A program made the position numbers and the translations under genes. The notes under the pieces were generated by a model. It did no database searches. It saw nothing but the letters and a program-made list of their open reading frames with translations, and had not been told where the DNA came from. A stretch of 64,000 nt of DNA from CAZXDL01 sp964639505 (GTDB lineage Bacteria; Patescibacteriota; Saccharimonadia; Saccharimonadales; UBA4665): assembly GCA_964639505.1 (NCBI GenBank), contig CAZXDL010000003.1, positions 1 through 64,000 of the forward strand. Direction: 5' to 3'. Positions 43,135-52,144 of this stretch are shown here, in pieces (the stretch's first letter is position 1; the number at the start of each line of letters is the position of its first letter).

Positions 43135-43401
43135 TTAACGGCGGATGCCGAGTTTTTTGATGAGTGCCAAATAAGTATCACTGTCTCTTTTTGCAATGTA
43201 ACGAAGCAAACGTCGACGCTTACCAACCATTTGCAGCAGTCCACGCCGAGCCATGAAGTCGTGTTTGTTGACTTGTAGATGCTCGGTGATTTCCTTGATC
43301 CGTTCGGTCAGAACGGCGACCTGGGCACTCGCACCGCCCGTGTCGTCCTTGTGTACCTGCGCGCTTTTGATAGCTGCGGTCTTTTTCTCACTTGTTATCA
43401 T
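43135..43401 (-). CDS. rpsO: 30S ribosomal protein S15
   Basis: 88 aa, normal length. Contains DTGGASAQVAVLTERI, KHDFMARRGLLQMVGKRRRLLRYI, the conserved rRNA-binding helices. A TAAAAT -10 sits 9 nt before the ATG, giving at most a 2-3 nt leader. It heads the rpsO-pnp operon. Confidence 0.96.
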   Translation of the reverse strand: MITSEKKTAAIKSAQVHKDDTGGASAQVAVLTERIKEITEHLQVNKHDFMARRGLLQMVGKRRRLLRYIAKRDSDTYLALIKKLGIRR

Positions 43402-43465
43402 TGTGCAATCATTTTAACAGATCAGAGCTCTTGCCGCAACCCCGGAAAATACAAAATGTATTCAA

Positions 43466-43714
43466 TTAGCTTCGCTTGCCTATTTGCCGAGCGCTAGTGA
43501 ATAGTACTGCGGTTATTGCCGTAAGTCCTACGCCTGACGCGAGGTGGCGAGCAGATTCTAACATACTTGCATCTGGTGCTAATAAAGCTAATTTAATCTG
43601 ACCGATGGCTAGATAGTCAGTTACCACACCTACGCCTACTCGAGTATAAAAACTAGCTGCTCCAGCAGTACTGCCGCTAACTTCAGGATCAATATTAAAG
43701 TTTGGATCAGCCAT
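43466..43714 (-). CDS. hypothetical small protein
   Basis: 82 aa from the ATG at 43714; a longer frame to 43810 would include the TATAAT -10 just upstream (10 nt from the ATG). The N-terminus is acidic (DPNFNIDPEVSG) and there are two weakly hydrophobic segments, perhaps membrane-associated. No family recognised. Confidence 0.4.
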   Translation of the reverse strand: MADPNFNIDPEVSGSTAGAASFYTRVGVGVVTDYLAIGQIKLALLAPDASMLESARHLASGVGLTAITAVLFTSARQIGKRS

Positions 43715-43845
43715 TAATAATGATATTATAGCAGCCCTGTGTCGATTTGTCAATGTTTTTTGTATTTTTCCTATGTAGGATTGGCCAACACATACACAAC
43801 GCATCCCCATTGGGGGGTCAACGTGTCTGTACTAAAAGATGAGTA

Positions 43846-44538
43846 CTACAATTCAACTAGGTTCTCAGTAATGAATTCTGCTGTTAGCGAGTCTTTTGCT
43901 TGAGCATTTTGAAGCGAAAACTCTCCGATTTTTGTACGCCTCAGACTTGTGGTGAAAGCTCCAGTACTAAGTACATTGCCGATGTCTTCGACTAGTGTGC
44001 GAATATATGTGCCGGATGAGACATCCGCGACCAGTTTAACCTCTGGATAGGTGTAGGAGACGATTTCTAATCTGTTAATTGTGACCTTGCGAGACTCGAT
44101 TTTAACTTCTTTGCCGGCTCTGGCCAGCTTGTAGGCCCTTTGTCCACCCATTTTGATTGCTGAAAACGCCGGCGGTACCTGCTCAATTTGGCCTCTGAAC
44201 CTCTCTACAGCCTCTTGGACAGCTTCTGGAGATGGAATAGTGTCAGATACGGCTTCTAGCTTGCCTTCGGGGTCACCGGTAGTGCTGGAAATGCCAAGTT
44301 TCATAGTTACTTCATAGGTTTTGTCTAGTTTTGAGAATTCGCCGGCCTTTTTTGTGTATTCCTTACCAATTAAAAGAATTAGTAACCCTGTGGCAAAGGG
44401 GTCTAAGGTGCCAGTGTGGCCGACTTTGACATTTTTTGGCTTCTTGCCTTCGGCGGTCGCGATAATCCTCCGCACATAATTGACGACGTCAAAACTCGTC
44501 CAGTCGGCTGGTTTATCGACTAATAGCAGTCCTTGCAT
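43846..44538 (-). CDS. truB: tRNA pseudouridine-55 synthase
   Basis: 230 aa. LLLVDKPADWTSFDVV and the catalytic motif VGHTGTLDPFATGLL with the Asp nucleophile are clear, as is GTYIRTLVEDIG. Makes pseudouridine 55 in the T loop of tRNAs. The C-terminal PUA domain is missing or very short, common in small genomes. It lies 9 bp after the DHH-like gene. Confidence 0.95.
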   Translation of the reverse strand: MQGLLLVDKPADWTSFDVVNYVRRIIATAEGKKPKNVKVGHTGTLDPFATGLLILLIGKEYTKKAGEFSKLDKTYEVTMKLGISSTTGDPEGKLEAVSDTIPSPEAVQEAVERFRGQIEQVPPAFSAIKMGGQRAYKLARAGKEVKIESRKVTINRLEIVSYTYPEVKLVADVSSGTYIRTLVEDIGNVLSTGAFTTSLRRTKIGEFSLQNAQAKDSLTAEFITENLVEL

Positions 44539-44547
44539 TAACTAAGA

Positions 44548-46200
44548 TTACTGTGGTGGCGAAGGATTTCCAAACTGGAAGGGTATCGGCGGTGGCACTG
44601 GCGGAGGCGAGTTCGGGTCGTTTTTTGATTGGTCATCACTCTGGTTATCTTCGGCGGGTGTAGCAGTATCTGAATCAACTGAGTCGCTTGAAGTCGGTGG
44701 GCTCGGCGTTGGCACAGTCGGATCACTCGGTAGATCAGATGGATTTAGCTCTTTGCCAAATTGTACTGCCCCGCCAGGTTGTGGCTGCTCAGGGTTTTCG
44801 GCTGCAGTCGGCTCGACATTGGTCTCATTGATCGCCTTGTTAACTTCGTCGCGGGCCGTATTGAGAGTCGGATCATCTTTTAGATGTGGGCTGGCAACAG
44901 CTTCCTCTAATTCGGTTAACGTCTCGTGGGTGTGGACCTCTTCAGTTGACTGGGTCGGATCAGGGCCAAGAGCCATGCCTTCCGGCAAGGTAGGCGCAGT
45001 TGTTGTGCTACCGGGACCTGGTTGAGTAGTTGGCGTTGGCACTGGTTCTGGCACTGGAGGGCTTGGTGGAGTCACATCAATTGGCTCGGGCGGAGCAACC
45101 ACTTCAGGCTCTGGGGCTGATGCAGGTGGCACGGCCGGTGGTTCATTTGGAGCGGGTGCGCTGCCGGTCTCAGAAGGCAGACTTTCGACATCTGGAGTTG
45201 GCAGCTCAAATACAGGTAGATCCGGTGCTGGCGGGACATCAGGAACTGGCGACGGCACTTGAGGTTCTTGCGGCTCCGCAGCTGGCTCTTGTGGCGTTTC
45301 GACGGCTGGTTCGGCTGGCGCATCTGCGACGATTTCCACTGGTGCTTCGGAGGCAGGTTCTGGTGGTGTGTCGGCATTGTGTTCTATCTCAACAGCGTTT
45401 GTCTCTAGCGGAGGAGTTTCAGGTGTTTCCTGTCTAAGATTAAGCGTCGCCAGCTGCCCAGCATCCATCAACTTGCTGGCCACCAGCTGCTGATTGGCGC
45501 CGCCGGTCATCAGAATCGCGCTGGCACTCATGGTCTGCGGGGTAGTTTTTTCGTTACTAAAGCGGTCAGTTTCGGCTACGATACCGGTCATCAGAGCGGT
45601 TGAGATCTGAGCGTCAAATAATTTATCATCAATCGCTTGCCCCAACCGTGTTACTAATTCACTTAAGCTGCTGGCATCTGGCTGGTGCCAGTTTATCGTG
45701 CCTAAGCCGCCTTCAGCGTCTACATTGATCGAAGCAATGGTGGCATCGTGCAAAATTTGACCATGGGCCATGATCGCTTCATCAAGGTCTTCTTGCTTTT
45801 TGACGCCAAGAGCAATGATAAGATCAACATTCAGGTCGCCCTGAGTAAATTCAAAATCATCCTGCGTAATCGATGTCTTGTAAGGAGTAATAAAAATTCT
45901 AACTAAATTATCTTCGACTTTATAGCGCAGCTTATCGGCCTTATTTTTGTCGAGCGCGATTATGAAATCACGTAAAGAGTTGGTGTCTTTTTCGATGGTT
46001 TCTTCAGGTTGGAGGAATTCGATCGTCGAAGGCACGCTACCACTAAAAACCGCCGCGGCATGCTTCTCTTGTTTAGTCAGCAAAAGTGTTAATCCAATCA
46101 AGGCCGCCAACTGATCTACCGAAGGGTCGCGGCTAACAGTCACCAAAATATTATTGGCGGTTTTAAGCTTGTCGACGAGCTGTTTTTGGGCGTCTTCCAT
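44548..46200 (-). CDS. degenerate DHH-phosphoesterase-like protein with Pro-rich tail
   Basis: 550 aa from the ATG at 46200; a GTG frame start at 46245 is possible but lies right at the -10. Residues 1-285 follow the NrnA/DHH fold: LVTVSRDPSVDQLAALIGL, DLIIALGV, INVDAEGGLGTINWHQPDASS, MTGIVAETDRFSN. The metal ligands are altered: the DHH triad itself reads NVD, and the first D-x-D is D25-x3-D29. Residues 290-550 are a Pro/Glu/Thr-rich disordered tail. It may bind but not cleave small nucleic acids. Upstream of truB, as NrnA-type genes often are. Confidence 0.65.
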   Translation of the reverse strand: MEDAQKQLVDKLKTANNILVTVSRDPSVDQLAALIGLTLLLTKQEKHAAAVFSGSVPSTIEFLQPEETIEKDTNSLRDFIIALDKNKADKLRYKVEDNLVRIFITPYKTSITQDDFEFTQGDLNVDLIIALGVKKQEDLDEAIMAHGQILHDATIASINVDAEGGLGTINWHQPDASSLSELVTRLGQAIDDKLFDAQISTALMTGIVAETDRFSNEKTTPQTMSASAILMTGGANQQLVASKLMDAGQLATLNLRQETPETPPLETNAVEIEHNADTPPEPASEAPVEIVADAPAEPAVETPQEPAAEPQEPQVPSPVPDVPPAPDLPVFELPTPDVESLPSETGSAPAPNEPPAVPPASAPEPEVVAPPEPIDVTPPSPPVPEPVPTPTTQPGPGSTTTAPTLPEGMALGPDPTQSTEEVHTHETLTELEEAVASPHLKDDPTLNTARDEVNKAINETNVEPTAAENPEQPQPGGAVQFGKELNPSDLPSDPTVPTPSPPTSSDSVDSDTATPAEDNQSDDQSKNDPNSPPPVPPPIPFQFGNPSPPQ

Positions 46201-46341
46201 ATATTGATTGCTTAGGCTTTTTGTTTGGATAATTTCTCCTCTCACGTTAGCATAAACGCTGCCGCTTTACAACACCGGCCCTTATCTGTTATAGTTTGTA
46301 GCTAAGTCTTTTATAAACTTTAGTACGAGAAAGAAGAATTA

Positions 46342-46680
46342 ATGCCCATAATCAAGTCAGCTAAGAAGCGTGTGCGCACAGCCAATAAGGCCGCCATACG
46401 CAACTCTAAAACTAAGCGAAGCCTGCGCGAAGCCCTCAAGTCTTTCGGACGAAGCCCTTCTGCCAAATCACACAGCACCGCTCAGAGTAATCTTGATAAA
46501 GCTACCAAAAAAGGCGTTATTCACAAAAACAAAGCTGCTCGACTCAAGAGCCAAGCCGCTAAAAAGGCCAAAGCTGCCGGTGTTAAACCAGTAAAAGCTG
46601 CCGCCAAGAAGCCAGTCACTGCCACTAAAGCACCTGCTAAGAAACCTGCCGCCAAAAAAGCCCCTGCCAAGAAAAAATAA
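46342..46680 (+). CDS. rpsT: 30S ribosomal protein S20 with Lys/Ala-rich extension
   Basis: 112 aa. The S20 core (1-82: KSAKKRVRTANKAAIRNSKTK) is followed by ~28 residues of KKPA-type repeats, resembling histone H1-like tails. S20 binds the 5' and 3' minor domains of 16S rRNA; the tail may add nucleic acid binding. It converges with holA 13 bp away. Confidence 0.93.
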   Translation: MPIIKSAKKRVRTANKAAIRNSKTKRSLREALKSFGRSPSAKSHSTAQSNLDKATKKGVIHKNKAARLKSQAAKKAKAAGVKPVKAAAKKPVTATKAPAKKPAAKKAPAKKK

Positions 46681-46693
46681 CCGCTCTATCGGC

Positions 46694-47623
46694 TTAATGC
46701 TGATTCAGTGATATTGATAGCAAATAGTTTTGTAGCGCTTCGTCGACGTCGATATTGGTCGATTTTGAATCGGTGTCGATTTCTAATAAGTCGGACACCA
46801 TCCTTTTTACTTCCTGAAGGCTTAGATCTCGGGCAATTCCCTGACTTTTGCCCAAAACGTATGGGTTAATCTTAGCTTCGCTGGCAATTTGACCAGTTTG
46901 CCGATCACCTGCGGTCTTTAAGACAGCTAAAATGTGCAGCTGCCAGGCTAACATGGCGATAATTTGCTGCGGTTCGACCTTTAACGCTCTCTGTTCAGAA
47001 TATAAATCAAGCGCTTTTTTAGTATGACCGGCAAAGGCGGCTTCAAGCAGCTGAAATATTGTGCTCTGTGGCGTCGGTTCAGTCATAATATCGATAGTTG
47101 ATCTAGTTATTTTTTTGTCATAAAGCAAAAGCTTGTTTAGTTCATTAGATAACAACAGCTGATTGGCACCAACTCGCTCAACTAAGTAGCGAGCGTCGCT
47201 TGTGCTGATATCACCACCCTGCTGGTTCGCTGCTTCGACTAAATAGCGCGTCAAGCCGTTTTGATCTAACTCCGGAAATTCTTGAAAGTCGGTTTTTTTC
47301 TTAAGAAACTTATAATAAGCCAGCCGCTTGTCGAGTTTTGGCTCAACCAAAATAACATCGGTGCTTTCGGGAATATTATTAAGAATTTGTTCAGCCTGCT
47401 CGGCAAATTGCTTGTTTGCGCTGCCATCGCGCAGAACAACTAGTTTCTTAGAAGACAAGAACGGCAGTCCATTTAGCGCTTCAGAAATTGATTCAAAACT
47501 GGTCTCCTGCCCGTCGATTCGCTCCAGCGCTAAGTCACTGTATTTGCCTACAAAATCCTCGGTATATTCATGCAATTTCGCCTGCAACCCAAAACTATTT
47601 GCTCCCGTTAACGTCACAATCAT
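46694..47623 (-). CDS. holA: DNA polymerase III delta subunit
   Basis: 309 aa, a clamp-loader subunit. The N-terminal AAA-like domain starts MIVTLTGANSFGLQAKL, and FLSSKKLVVLRDGS and LVEPKLDKRLAYYKFLKK match the family. The C-terminal domain has IIAMLAWQLHILAVLK. It opens the sliding clamp. Leaderless: TACAAT at 47630-47635 ends 6 nt before the ATG. Confidence 0.9.
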   Translation of the reverse strand: MIVTLTGANSFGLQAKLHEYTEDFVGKYSDLALERIDGQETSFESISEALNGLPFLSSKKLVVLRDGSANKQFAEQAEQILNNIPESTDVILVEPKLDKRLAYYKFLKKKTDFQEFPELDQNGLTRYLVEAANQQGGDISTSDARYLVERVGANQLLLSNELNKLLLYDKKITRSTIDIMTEPTPQSTIFQLLEAAFAGHTKKALDLYSEQRALKVEPQQIIAMLAWQLHILAVLKTAGDRQTGQIASEAKINPYVLGKSQGIARDLSLQEVKRMVSDLLEIDTDSKSTNIDVDEALQNYLLSISLNQH

Positions 47624-47629
47624 GCTGCT

Positions 47630-47635
47630 ATTGTA
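47630..47635 (-). promoter_or_regulatory. -10 element of holA (leaderless)
   Basis: TACAAT on the minus strand, 6 nt from the ATG at 47623, no ribosome site. Confidence 0.55.
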
Positions 47636-47693
47636 TCAATACCCACAGCAACAGATACGGCAATCTGTTATGCTGGTAGTCAGTTGAGGAGTT

Positions 47694-49880
47694 ATGCCAC
47701 AGGTTATTATTGTATCCAACCGCTTGCCGGTCAGTGTTAAAAAAGTAGACGGTAAATTAAGTTTTTCTCAAAGTGTCGGTGGCCTTACGGGGATTTCTTC
47801 TTATGCCGAAGATAAAAAGCGCGTCTGGATTGGCTGGCCCGGTATCGCTAGCGACAACCTGACGGACGAAGATAGACAAGAAATCGTCGCCGAACTTGCC
47901 AAGCATAAATGCCGGCCAGTTTGGTTATCACAGAGGCAAATCGATGATTTCTACAGCGGCTATAGCAACAGCGTGCTTTGGCAAGCTTTCCACTCGATAG
48001 ATCGCACCCGCAAATCCAATCCAAACCACAAACGTTGGTGGCAGGCTTATCGTGGCGTAAATCACGAGTACGCCGAGGCGGTTTTAAACGTTTCAGAAAC
48101 GGGCAGTAAAATATGGATACACGACTACCAGCTGCTCTTGTTGCCGGAGCTGGTCAGAGCTGGGCGCCCTGATATAAGTATTGGTTTTTTTCTGCATATC
48201 CCGTTCCCACAAGTAAAAACATTCAGCCGTTTGCCAGAGCATAAAAAACTAATAGCCGGCATGCTCGGCGCCGATGTGATCGGTTTCCACACGCCAGATT
48301 ACGTGACAAATTTTTTGGATATGGCCCAAGCCGACGGCCTTGCCGAAGTCGACAATAATCAGCTGGTTTACCAAGATAGACTGGTCAGAATTGGCGACTT
48401 TCCGATGGGGATTGACTATCAGAAATATTCTTCAGCCAACAAATCCGAAGCAGTCAAAGCCGCCATCAAACATTATTCAAAGCGATACAACAAAATGAAG
48501 GTTATCTTAGCGGTCGACCGGCTCGATCCATCTAAAGGATTAGTCGAGCGCCTGCAAGCTTACGGCGTGTTTTTGCAAAAGTATCCCAAAGCTCGCGGCA
48601 AGGTCGTCTTCGCCATGGTAGCGGCGCCGTCTCGGGCTGACGTGCCAGCCTACCAACGCCTTGCAAAAAAGTTGAGACAAACCGCAGAAGACATAAATAT
48701 GCAATGGGGTACGCCTAACTGGCAACCCATCGACTATATCAATAAATCCATACCATTCGAAGAAGTTACCGCCCTGTTTCAAATTGCCGATGTTGCCTTT
48801 ATTACGCCACTCCGCGACGGCATGAATCTAGTTGCTAAGGAATTTGTCGCCAGTGCAAACAAAAACGGCGTTTTAATACTCAGTGAAACCGCTGGCGCAT
48901 CAAAAGAGCTCGAAGACGCTTTAATCGTGAACCCCCGCAAGCCAGAAGAATTGGCAGATGCGCTCAACAAAGCTTTGAGCATGAGGCGACGCGAACTGCG
49001 CCGCCGACTAAAACGAATGCGCCGCCAACTTGCCGCCAACACCGTGCAGGATTGGGCCAAGGATTTCGTAGCCGTCTTAAATCAGCCTTTGCCTGGTACT
49101 CCTACGATCACAAGGCCGCTCCGAGCAAGACTCCAAACTAGGATGGCCGCTGAATACAAACAGGCAAAAAAGCGGCTGCTATTCCTTGATTATGATGGCA
49201 GTCTGATCCCATTTCATGATGTTTATCTAGATGCTAAACCGCCAAAAGCATTGATCCACCTGCTAACTAAGCTCGGTAATGATCCCCGCAATACGGTTGT
49301 CATGATTAGCGGCCGCAGCCCGAACGATCTTGAGAAGTGGTTTGGTAATTTGCCGATAAGTCTGGTGGCAGAGCACGGCGCCTCGCTAAAGGTCGCCGGA
49401 CATAAAAAATGGCAAATTATTGAAGAACCAGATACAGCCTGGAAATATTCAGTTTTGCCAGTCCTTGAGCGCTATACGGCACAAACTCCGGGCGCCCGCG
49501 TTGAAGTAAAGCCCCATAACCTAGCTTGGCACTACCGTGCATCGCCACCTTACTACGCTCAGAAATATGCCGTAACTATCAAGCGGGTGCTCAAGCCTAT
49601 TTTGAAACAGTATGGTTTAGAGCTGATGCAGGGCAATAAGGTTTTAGAAATAAAAAATCCGCAGATCAGCAAAGCAAAGGCGGCCGAACGTTGGCTCTCA
49701 AAAAGTTACGATTTTATGCTCACGATTGGCGATGATACCACCGACGAAGAGCTGTTTGAAGCCGTCCCAGACGCCGCCTATGGCATAAAAGTGGGCCGGG
49801 GCCGCACCCATGCCCCGTATCGGCTGCATTCGCACAAAGAAGTCAACGCGCTCCTCAGGCAGCTGGCTAAGTCGGCTTAG
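47694..49880 (+). CDS. otsAB: bifunctional trehalose-6-phosphate synthase/phosphatase
   Basis: 728 aa fusion. Residues 1-460 are a GT20 synthase (VSNRLPVSVKK, GGLTG, WIHDYQLLLLP, DRLDPSKGL, LRDGMNLVAKEF) that joins UDP- or other NDP-glucose to glucose-6-phosphate. Residues 475-728 are an HAD phosphatase (FLDYDGSLIPF, MISGRSPNDL, TIGDDTTDEELFEAV) that releases trehalose. The fused form is common in eukaryotes and some bacteria. GAGGAG ribosome site; its end overlaps convergent mutM by 14 bp. Trehalose may protect the cell from osmotic or drying stress. Confidence 0.95.
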   Translation: MPQVIIVSNRLPVSVKKVDGKLSFSQSVGGLTGISSYAEDKKRVWIGWPGIASDNLTDEDRQEIVAELAKHKCRPVWLSQRQIDDFYSGYSNSVLWQAFHSIDRTRKSNPNHKRWWQAYRGVNHEYAEAVLNVSETGSKIWIHDYQLLLLPELVRAGRPDISIGFFLHIPFPQVKTFSRLPEHKKLIAGMLGADVIGFHTPDYVTNFLDMAQADGLAEVDNNQLVYQDRLVRIGDFPMGIDYQKYSSANKSEAVKAAIKHYSKRYNKMKVILAVDRLDPSKGLVERLQAYGVFLQKYPKARGKVVFAMVAAPSRADVPAYQRLAKKLRQTAEDINMQWGTPNWQPIDYINKSIPFEEVTALFQIADVAFITPLRDGMNLVAKEFVASANKNGVLILSETAGASKELEDALIVNPRKPEELADALNKALSMRRRELRRRLKRMRRQLAANTVQDWAKDFVAVLNQPLPGTPTITRPLRARLQTRMAAEYKQAKKRLLFLDYDGSLIPFHDVYLDAKPPKALIHLLTKLGNDPRNTVVMISGRSPNDLEKWFGNLPISLVAEHGASLKVAGHKKWQIIEEPDTAWKYSVLPVLERYTAQTPGARVEVKPHNLAWHYRASPPYYAQKYAVTIKRVLKPILKQYGLELMQGNKVLEIKNPQISKAKAAERWLSKSYDFMLTIGDDTTDEELFEAVPDAAYGIKVGRGRTHAPYRLHSHKEVNALLRQLAKSA

Positions 49881-50745
49881 GCTGGCAGACTGAGCAGGTG
49901 TGCGTGCCCCGCCCCGCCACACGGGATTTTTCGATAATTATACCCGGATGCCTAGGACAAGCTTCACCCTCGCGCCGAAACACCCGCGCGAAGCTCAGAT
50001 AACTACCTCTTTTCCCTTCGGCGCTAACATAATTCTTATCTGTTGAGCCGCCTTTTTCGATCGCCAGCTTCAAAACGAAAACAATTTCCTCATACAGCTT
50101 TTTTAGCTTGGCTACCGGCACGTCTTTTACCAGAGTCGCAGGGTGAATTTTTGCCCCCCACAACGATTCATCGGCATAAATATTTCCAATACCCGCCACT
50201 ATCGTCTGATCAAGTAAAGCGGCTTTTATCGAGGAGTTTTTGCGCCGCATTAGGCGCTCGTAAAGTCGCCTTCCATTAAAATCGCCGCTTAACGGCTCTG
50301 GTCCGACTTTTTTAAAGAAGTCTAGGTTCATTACCTCGGCCGTTGGCATCAGTCGCACCCAGCCAAATTTACGCTGATCGTTAAAATAGAGCTTTGAATC
50401 ATCCTTAAATTTCAAAGTCACTCGGGTAGACTTGTCGGGCAGATCAGAAATTAAAGAATCGTTTGGATGGCCGGCACCAAACTTTACGCCGCTGCCCAAA
50501 AAAACCAACTGGCCCGTCATTTTTAGATGAATTACCAAAGTATAGTTTGATGACAATTCGATTAGCAGCACTTTAGCACGCCGCTTTACATCTGTTATTT
50601 TGGCGCCAAGCATAAATTTTTGCACATCAGCTGGCGCATTCGGAAAAGATTTTGGCCAGTCAAAATCAACCGACTTTATTAGTTTATTCGGCAGTAGTTT
50701 GGCTAAACCAACTCTAATTGTTTCAACTTCCGGCAACTCGGGCAT
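49867..50745 (-). CDS. mutM: formamidopyrimidine-DNA glycosylase
   Basis: 292 aa. Starts MPELPEVETIR with catalytic Pro2 and Glu3, has MTGQL and the helix-two-turn-helix region (QTIVAGIGNIYADESLW). It removes 8-oxoguanine. The C-terminal zinc finger reads CPRH with CSVC, so one of the four usual cysteines is His; zinc binding is still plausible. Its promoter overlaps that of the divergent small gene at 50768 (22-bp gap). Confidence 0.95.
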   Translation of the reverse strand: MPELPEVETIRVGLAKLLPNKLIKSVDFDWPKSFPNAPADVQKFMLGAKITDVKRRAKVLLIELSSNYTLVIHLKMTGQLVFLGSGVKFGAGHPNDSLISDLPDKSTRVTLKFKDDSKLYFNDQRKFGWVRLMPTAEVMNLDFFKKVGPEPLSGDFNGRRLYERLMRRKNSSIKAALLDQTIVAGIGNIYADESLWGAKIHPATLVKDVPVAKLKKLYEEIVFVLKLAIEKGGSTDKNYVSAEGKRGSYLSFARVFRREGEACPRHPGIIIEKSRVAGRGTHTCSVCQPKPT

Positions 50746-50753
50746 ACAAATAT

Positions 50754-50761
50754 CTTATAAT
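50754..50761. promoter_or_regulatory. overlapping divergent -10 elements of mutM and the 50768 gene
   Basis: The sequence CTTATAAT gives TATAAT on the plus strand (50756-50761, 6 nt before ATG 50768) and TATAAG on the minus strand (50754-50759, 8 nt before the mutM ATG). RNA polymerase could bind only one way at a time. Confidence 0.5.
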
Positions 50762-50767
50762 AAAGCC

Positions 50768-51004
50768 ATGGACTCCCTCTTCAACATACTCAGCAAAAAG
50801 GATTTTGACGAGCCATCCGAAATGGCCAGCATCAAGAAATATGTCAAAGACGAATTCAACATCGAAGTCGGTGTCCAGATCCGTGATAAAGACATTATTA
50901 TTAAAGTACCTAGCGCCGCGGTGGCCGGCACGCTAAGAATGCGCAGCCCAGAGATAAAACGCCGCTGCCAGCTCGACAAGCGACTAACATTTCAGATCGG
51001 CTAA
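50768..51004 (+). CDS. small DciA/DUF721-like protein
   Basis: 78 aa from the ATG at 50768; TATAAT ends 6 nt upstream, so it is leaderless. The strand-rich part VGVQIRDKDIIIKVPSAAVAGTLRMRSPEI resembles the KH-like half of DUF721/DciA proteins, which load the replicative helicase. The match is weak and by eye. Its stop overlaps the convergent HAD gene by 4 bp (CTAA). Confidence 0.5.
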   Translation: MDSLFNILSKKDFDEPSEMASIKKYVKDEFNIEVGVQIRDKDIIIKVPSAAVAGTLRMRSPEIKRRCQLDKRLTFQIG

Positions 51005-51570
51005 GCTCTAATTAACGCCTTTAGATCAGTTTTAAACTGCTCCAAATTATCATATAAAATTGCTTGCATGCCAGCCTCTTCGGCGCCGTAAATATTGCGC
51101 GGCTGATCATCCACCATGACCATTTCTTTGGTGGCGAAATCCATCTTTTTTGCGATATTTAAGTATGCCCGCGGCTCGGGCTTGATAAAGCCGCTCTCAT
51201 AAGACAGCTCGATAACATCAAACAAGGCAATCTGCTCTGGCGAAAACATGCGGTTTAGATAATCGCCGGCAATGTTGCTTAAGAAGCCGATTTTATAGTC
51301 TTTTTTGAGCTCAACAATATACTCAAATAACTCTTCATCTGGCACATTTCGTGAAATATAGGCCCAAGCTTCATCAGGTGATATTCCAGCTAGGTTAGCA
51401 GCTTCTTTGATAAAGTCGTCGTGATTAATCAGACCGAGATTAGCTTTTTTAGCCGCATCGCTGGCTTTTTCAAAAAGCTCGGCGTTATTGCTGAAATATT
51501 TCCGTTTAAATGGCAGCCAGGCCTCTGTAACCAAAACTCCAAAACAATCAAATATAATCGCTTTCACCAT
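51001..51570 (-). CDS. HAD-superfamily IA hydrolase
   Basis: 189 aa. Motif I is IFDCFGVLVTE with the nucleophile Asp8 and Phe in place of the second Asp; motif II LSNIAG; the third lysine region GFIKPEPRAY; motif IV VMVDDQPRNIYGAEEAG. A phosphatase or dehalogenase-type reaction is likely; the DxF motif I fits either. Substrate unknown. Confidence 0.82.
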   Translation of the reverse strand: MVKAIIFDCFGVLVTEAWLPFKRKYFSNNAELFEKASDAAKKANLGLINHDDFIKEAANLAGISPDEAWAYISRNVPDEELFEYIVELKKDYKIGFLSNIAGDYLNRMFSPEQIALFDVIELSYESGFIKPEPRAYLNIAKKMDFATKEMVMVDDQPRNIYGAEEAGMQAILYDNLEQFKTDLKALIRA

Positions 51571-51592
51571 ACATACATTGTCGCATAGCCGC

Positions 51593-52144
51593 TTAAAATA
51601 CGGATTGGCTCAGCGTGCTATAGTCTGGCACCTGGGCTTGAAACAACGTAATTGTAAGATCAGTGTTACCCAAATATGATCTCGCTCCACCGCAGTTGGT
51701 TGACCAGCCCCGCTCAAGCTGCTTGGTGCCCTGATTCAGCTCAAATATGTAGCGGTGACCGGTTGGACAAAGCCCCTTTTCGTTTTGTAGCGCTTCGGCA
51801 TTATCAATTTTGGTAAATCCGGCGTGGCCAAGCGCGCTCAAAAACTGGCTGTAGGCGTTTTGTGAATTAGAAAAGTTCCTCGTAACTATTACGTGTCCAT
51901 TGTAACCAGCGATTTCTTGATAGGTGACAGTGTCTCGACTTACGGTTATAAGTATTTGGCGATGCTCTGACGCCGCTACTATTGGGCCCTCGTTTAAAAA
52001 GCTGACTTCGGCGTCCGTCGTGGCATAGCTTGCCAAAGATTTGGTTGTATGGGGAGCACCTGGATTGTTACCGCCGCGAATCAGAAACAAAATCAGCAGT
52101 ATTAGAAGCCCAATTGTAATCATGTAGCCAATGAAGTATTTCAT
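51593..52144 (-). CDS. membrane-anchored protein of unknown function
   Basis: 183 aa from the ATG at 52144. A transmembrane helix at about 3-22 anchors a beta-rich external domain with two cysteines, CPTGHRY and NCGGARSYLGN, likely disulphide-linked. No family recognised. It is divergent from the four-helix membrane protein at 52248. Confidence 0.5.
   Translation of the reverse strand: MKYFIGYMITIGLLILLILFLIRGGNNPGAPHTTKSLASYATTDAEVSFLNEGPIVAASEHRQILITVSRDTVTYQEIAGYNGHVIVTRNFSNSQNAYSQFLSALGHAGFTKIDNAEALQNEKGLCPTGHRYIFELNQGTKQLERGWSTNCGGARSYLGNTDLTITLFQAQVPDYSTLSQSVF

Noticed and set aside
43780..43812. CCCCATTGGGG as a terminator upstream of 43714
   Set aside because: The stem is only 4 bp and no T-run follows on either strand.
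45030..45437. Long plus-strand frame opposite the DHH-like gene's tail
   Set aside because: Shadow of the Pro-rich coding region; no ribosome site or promoter.
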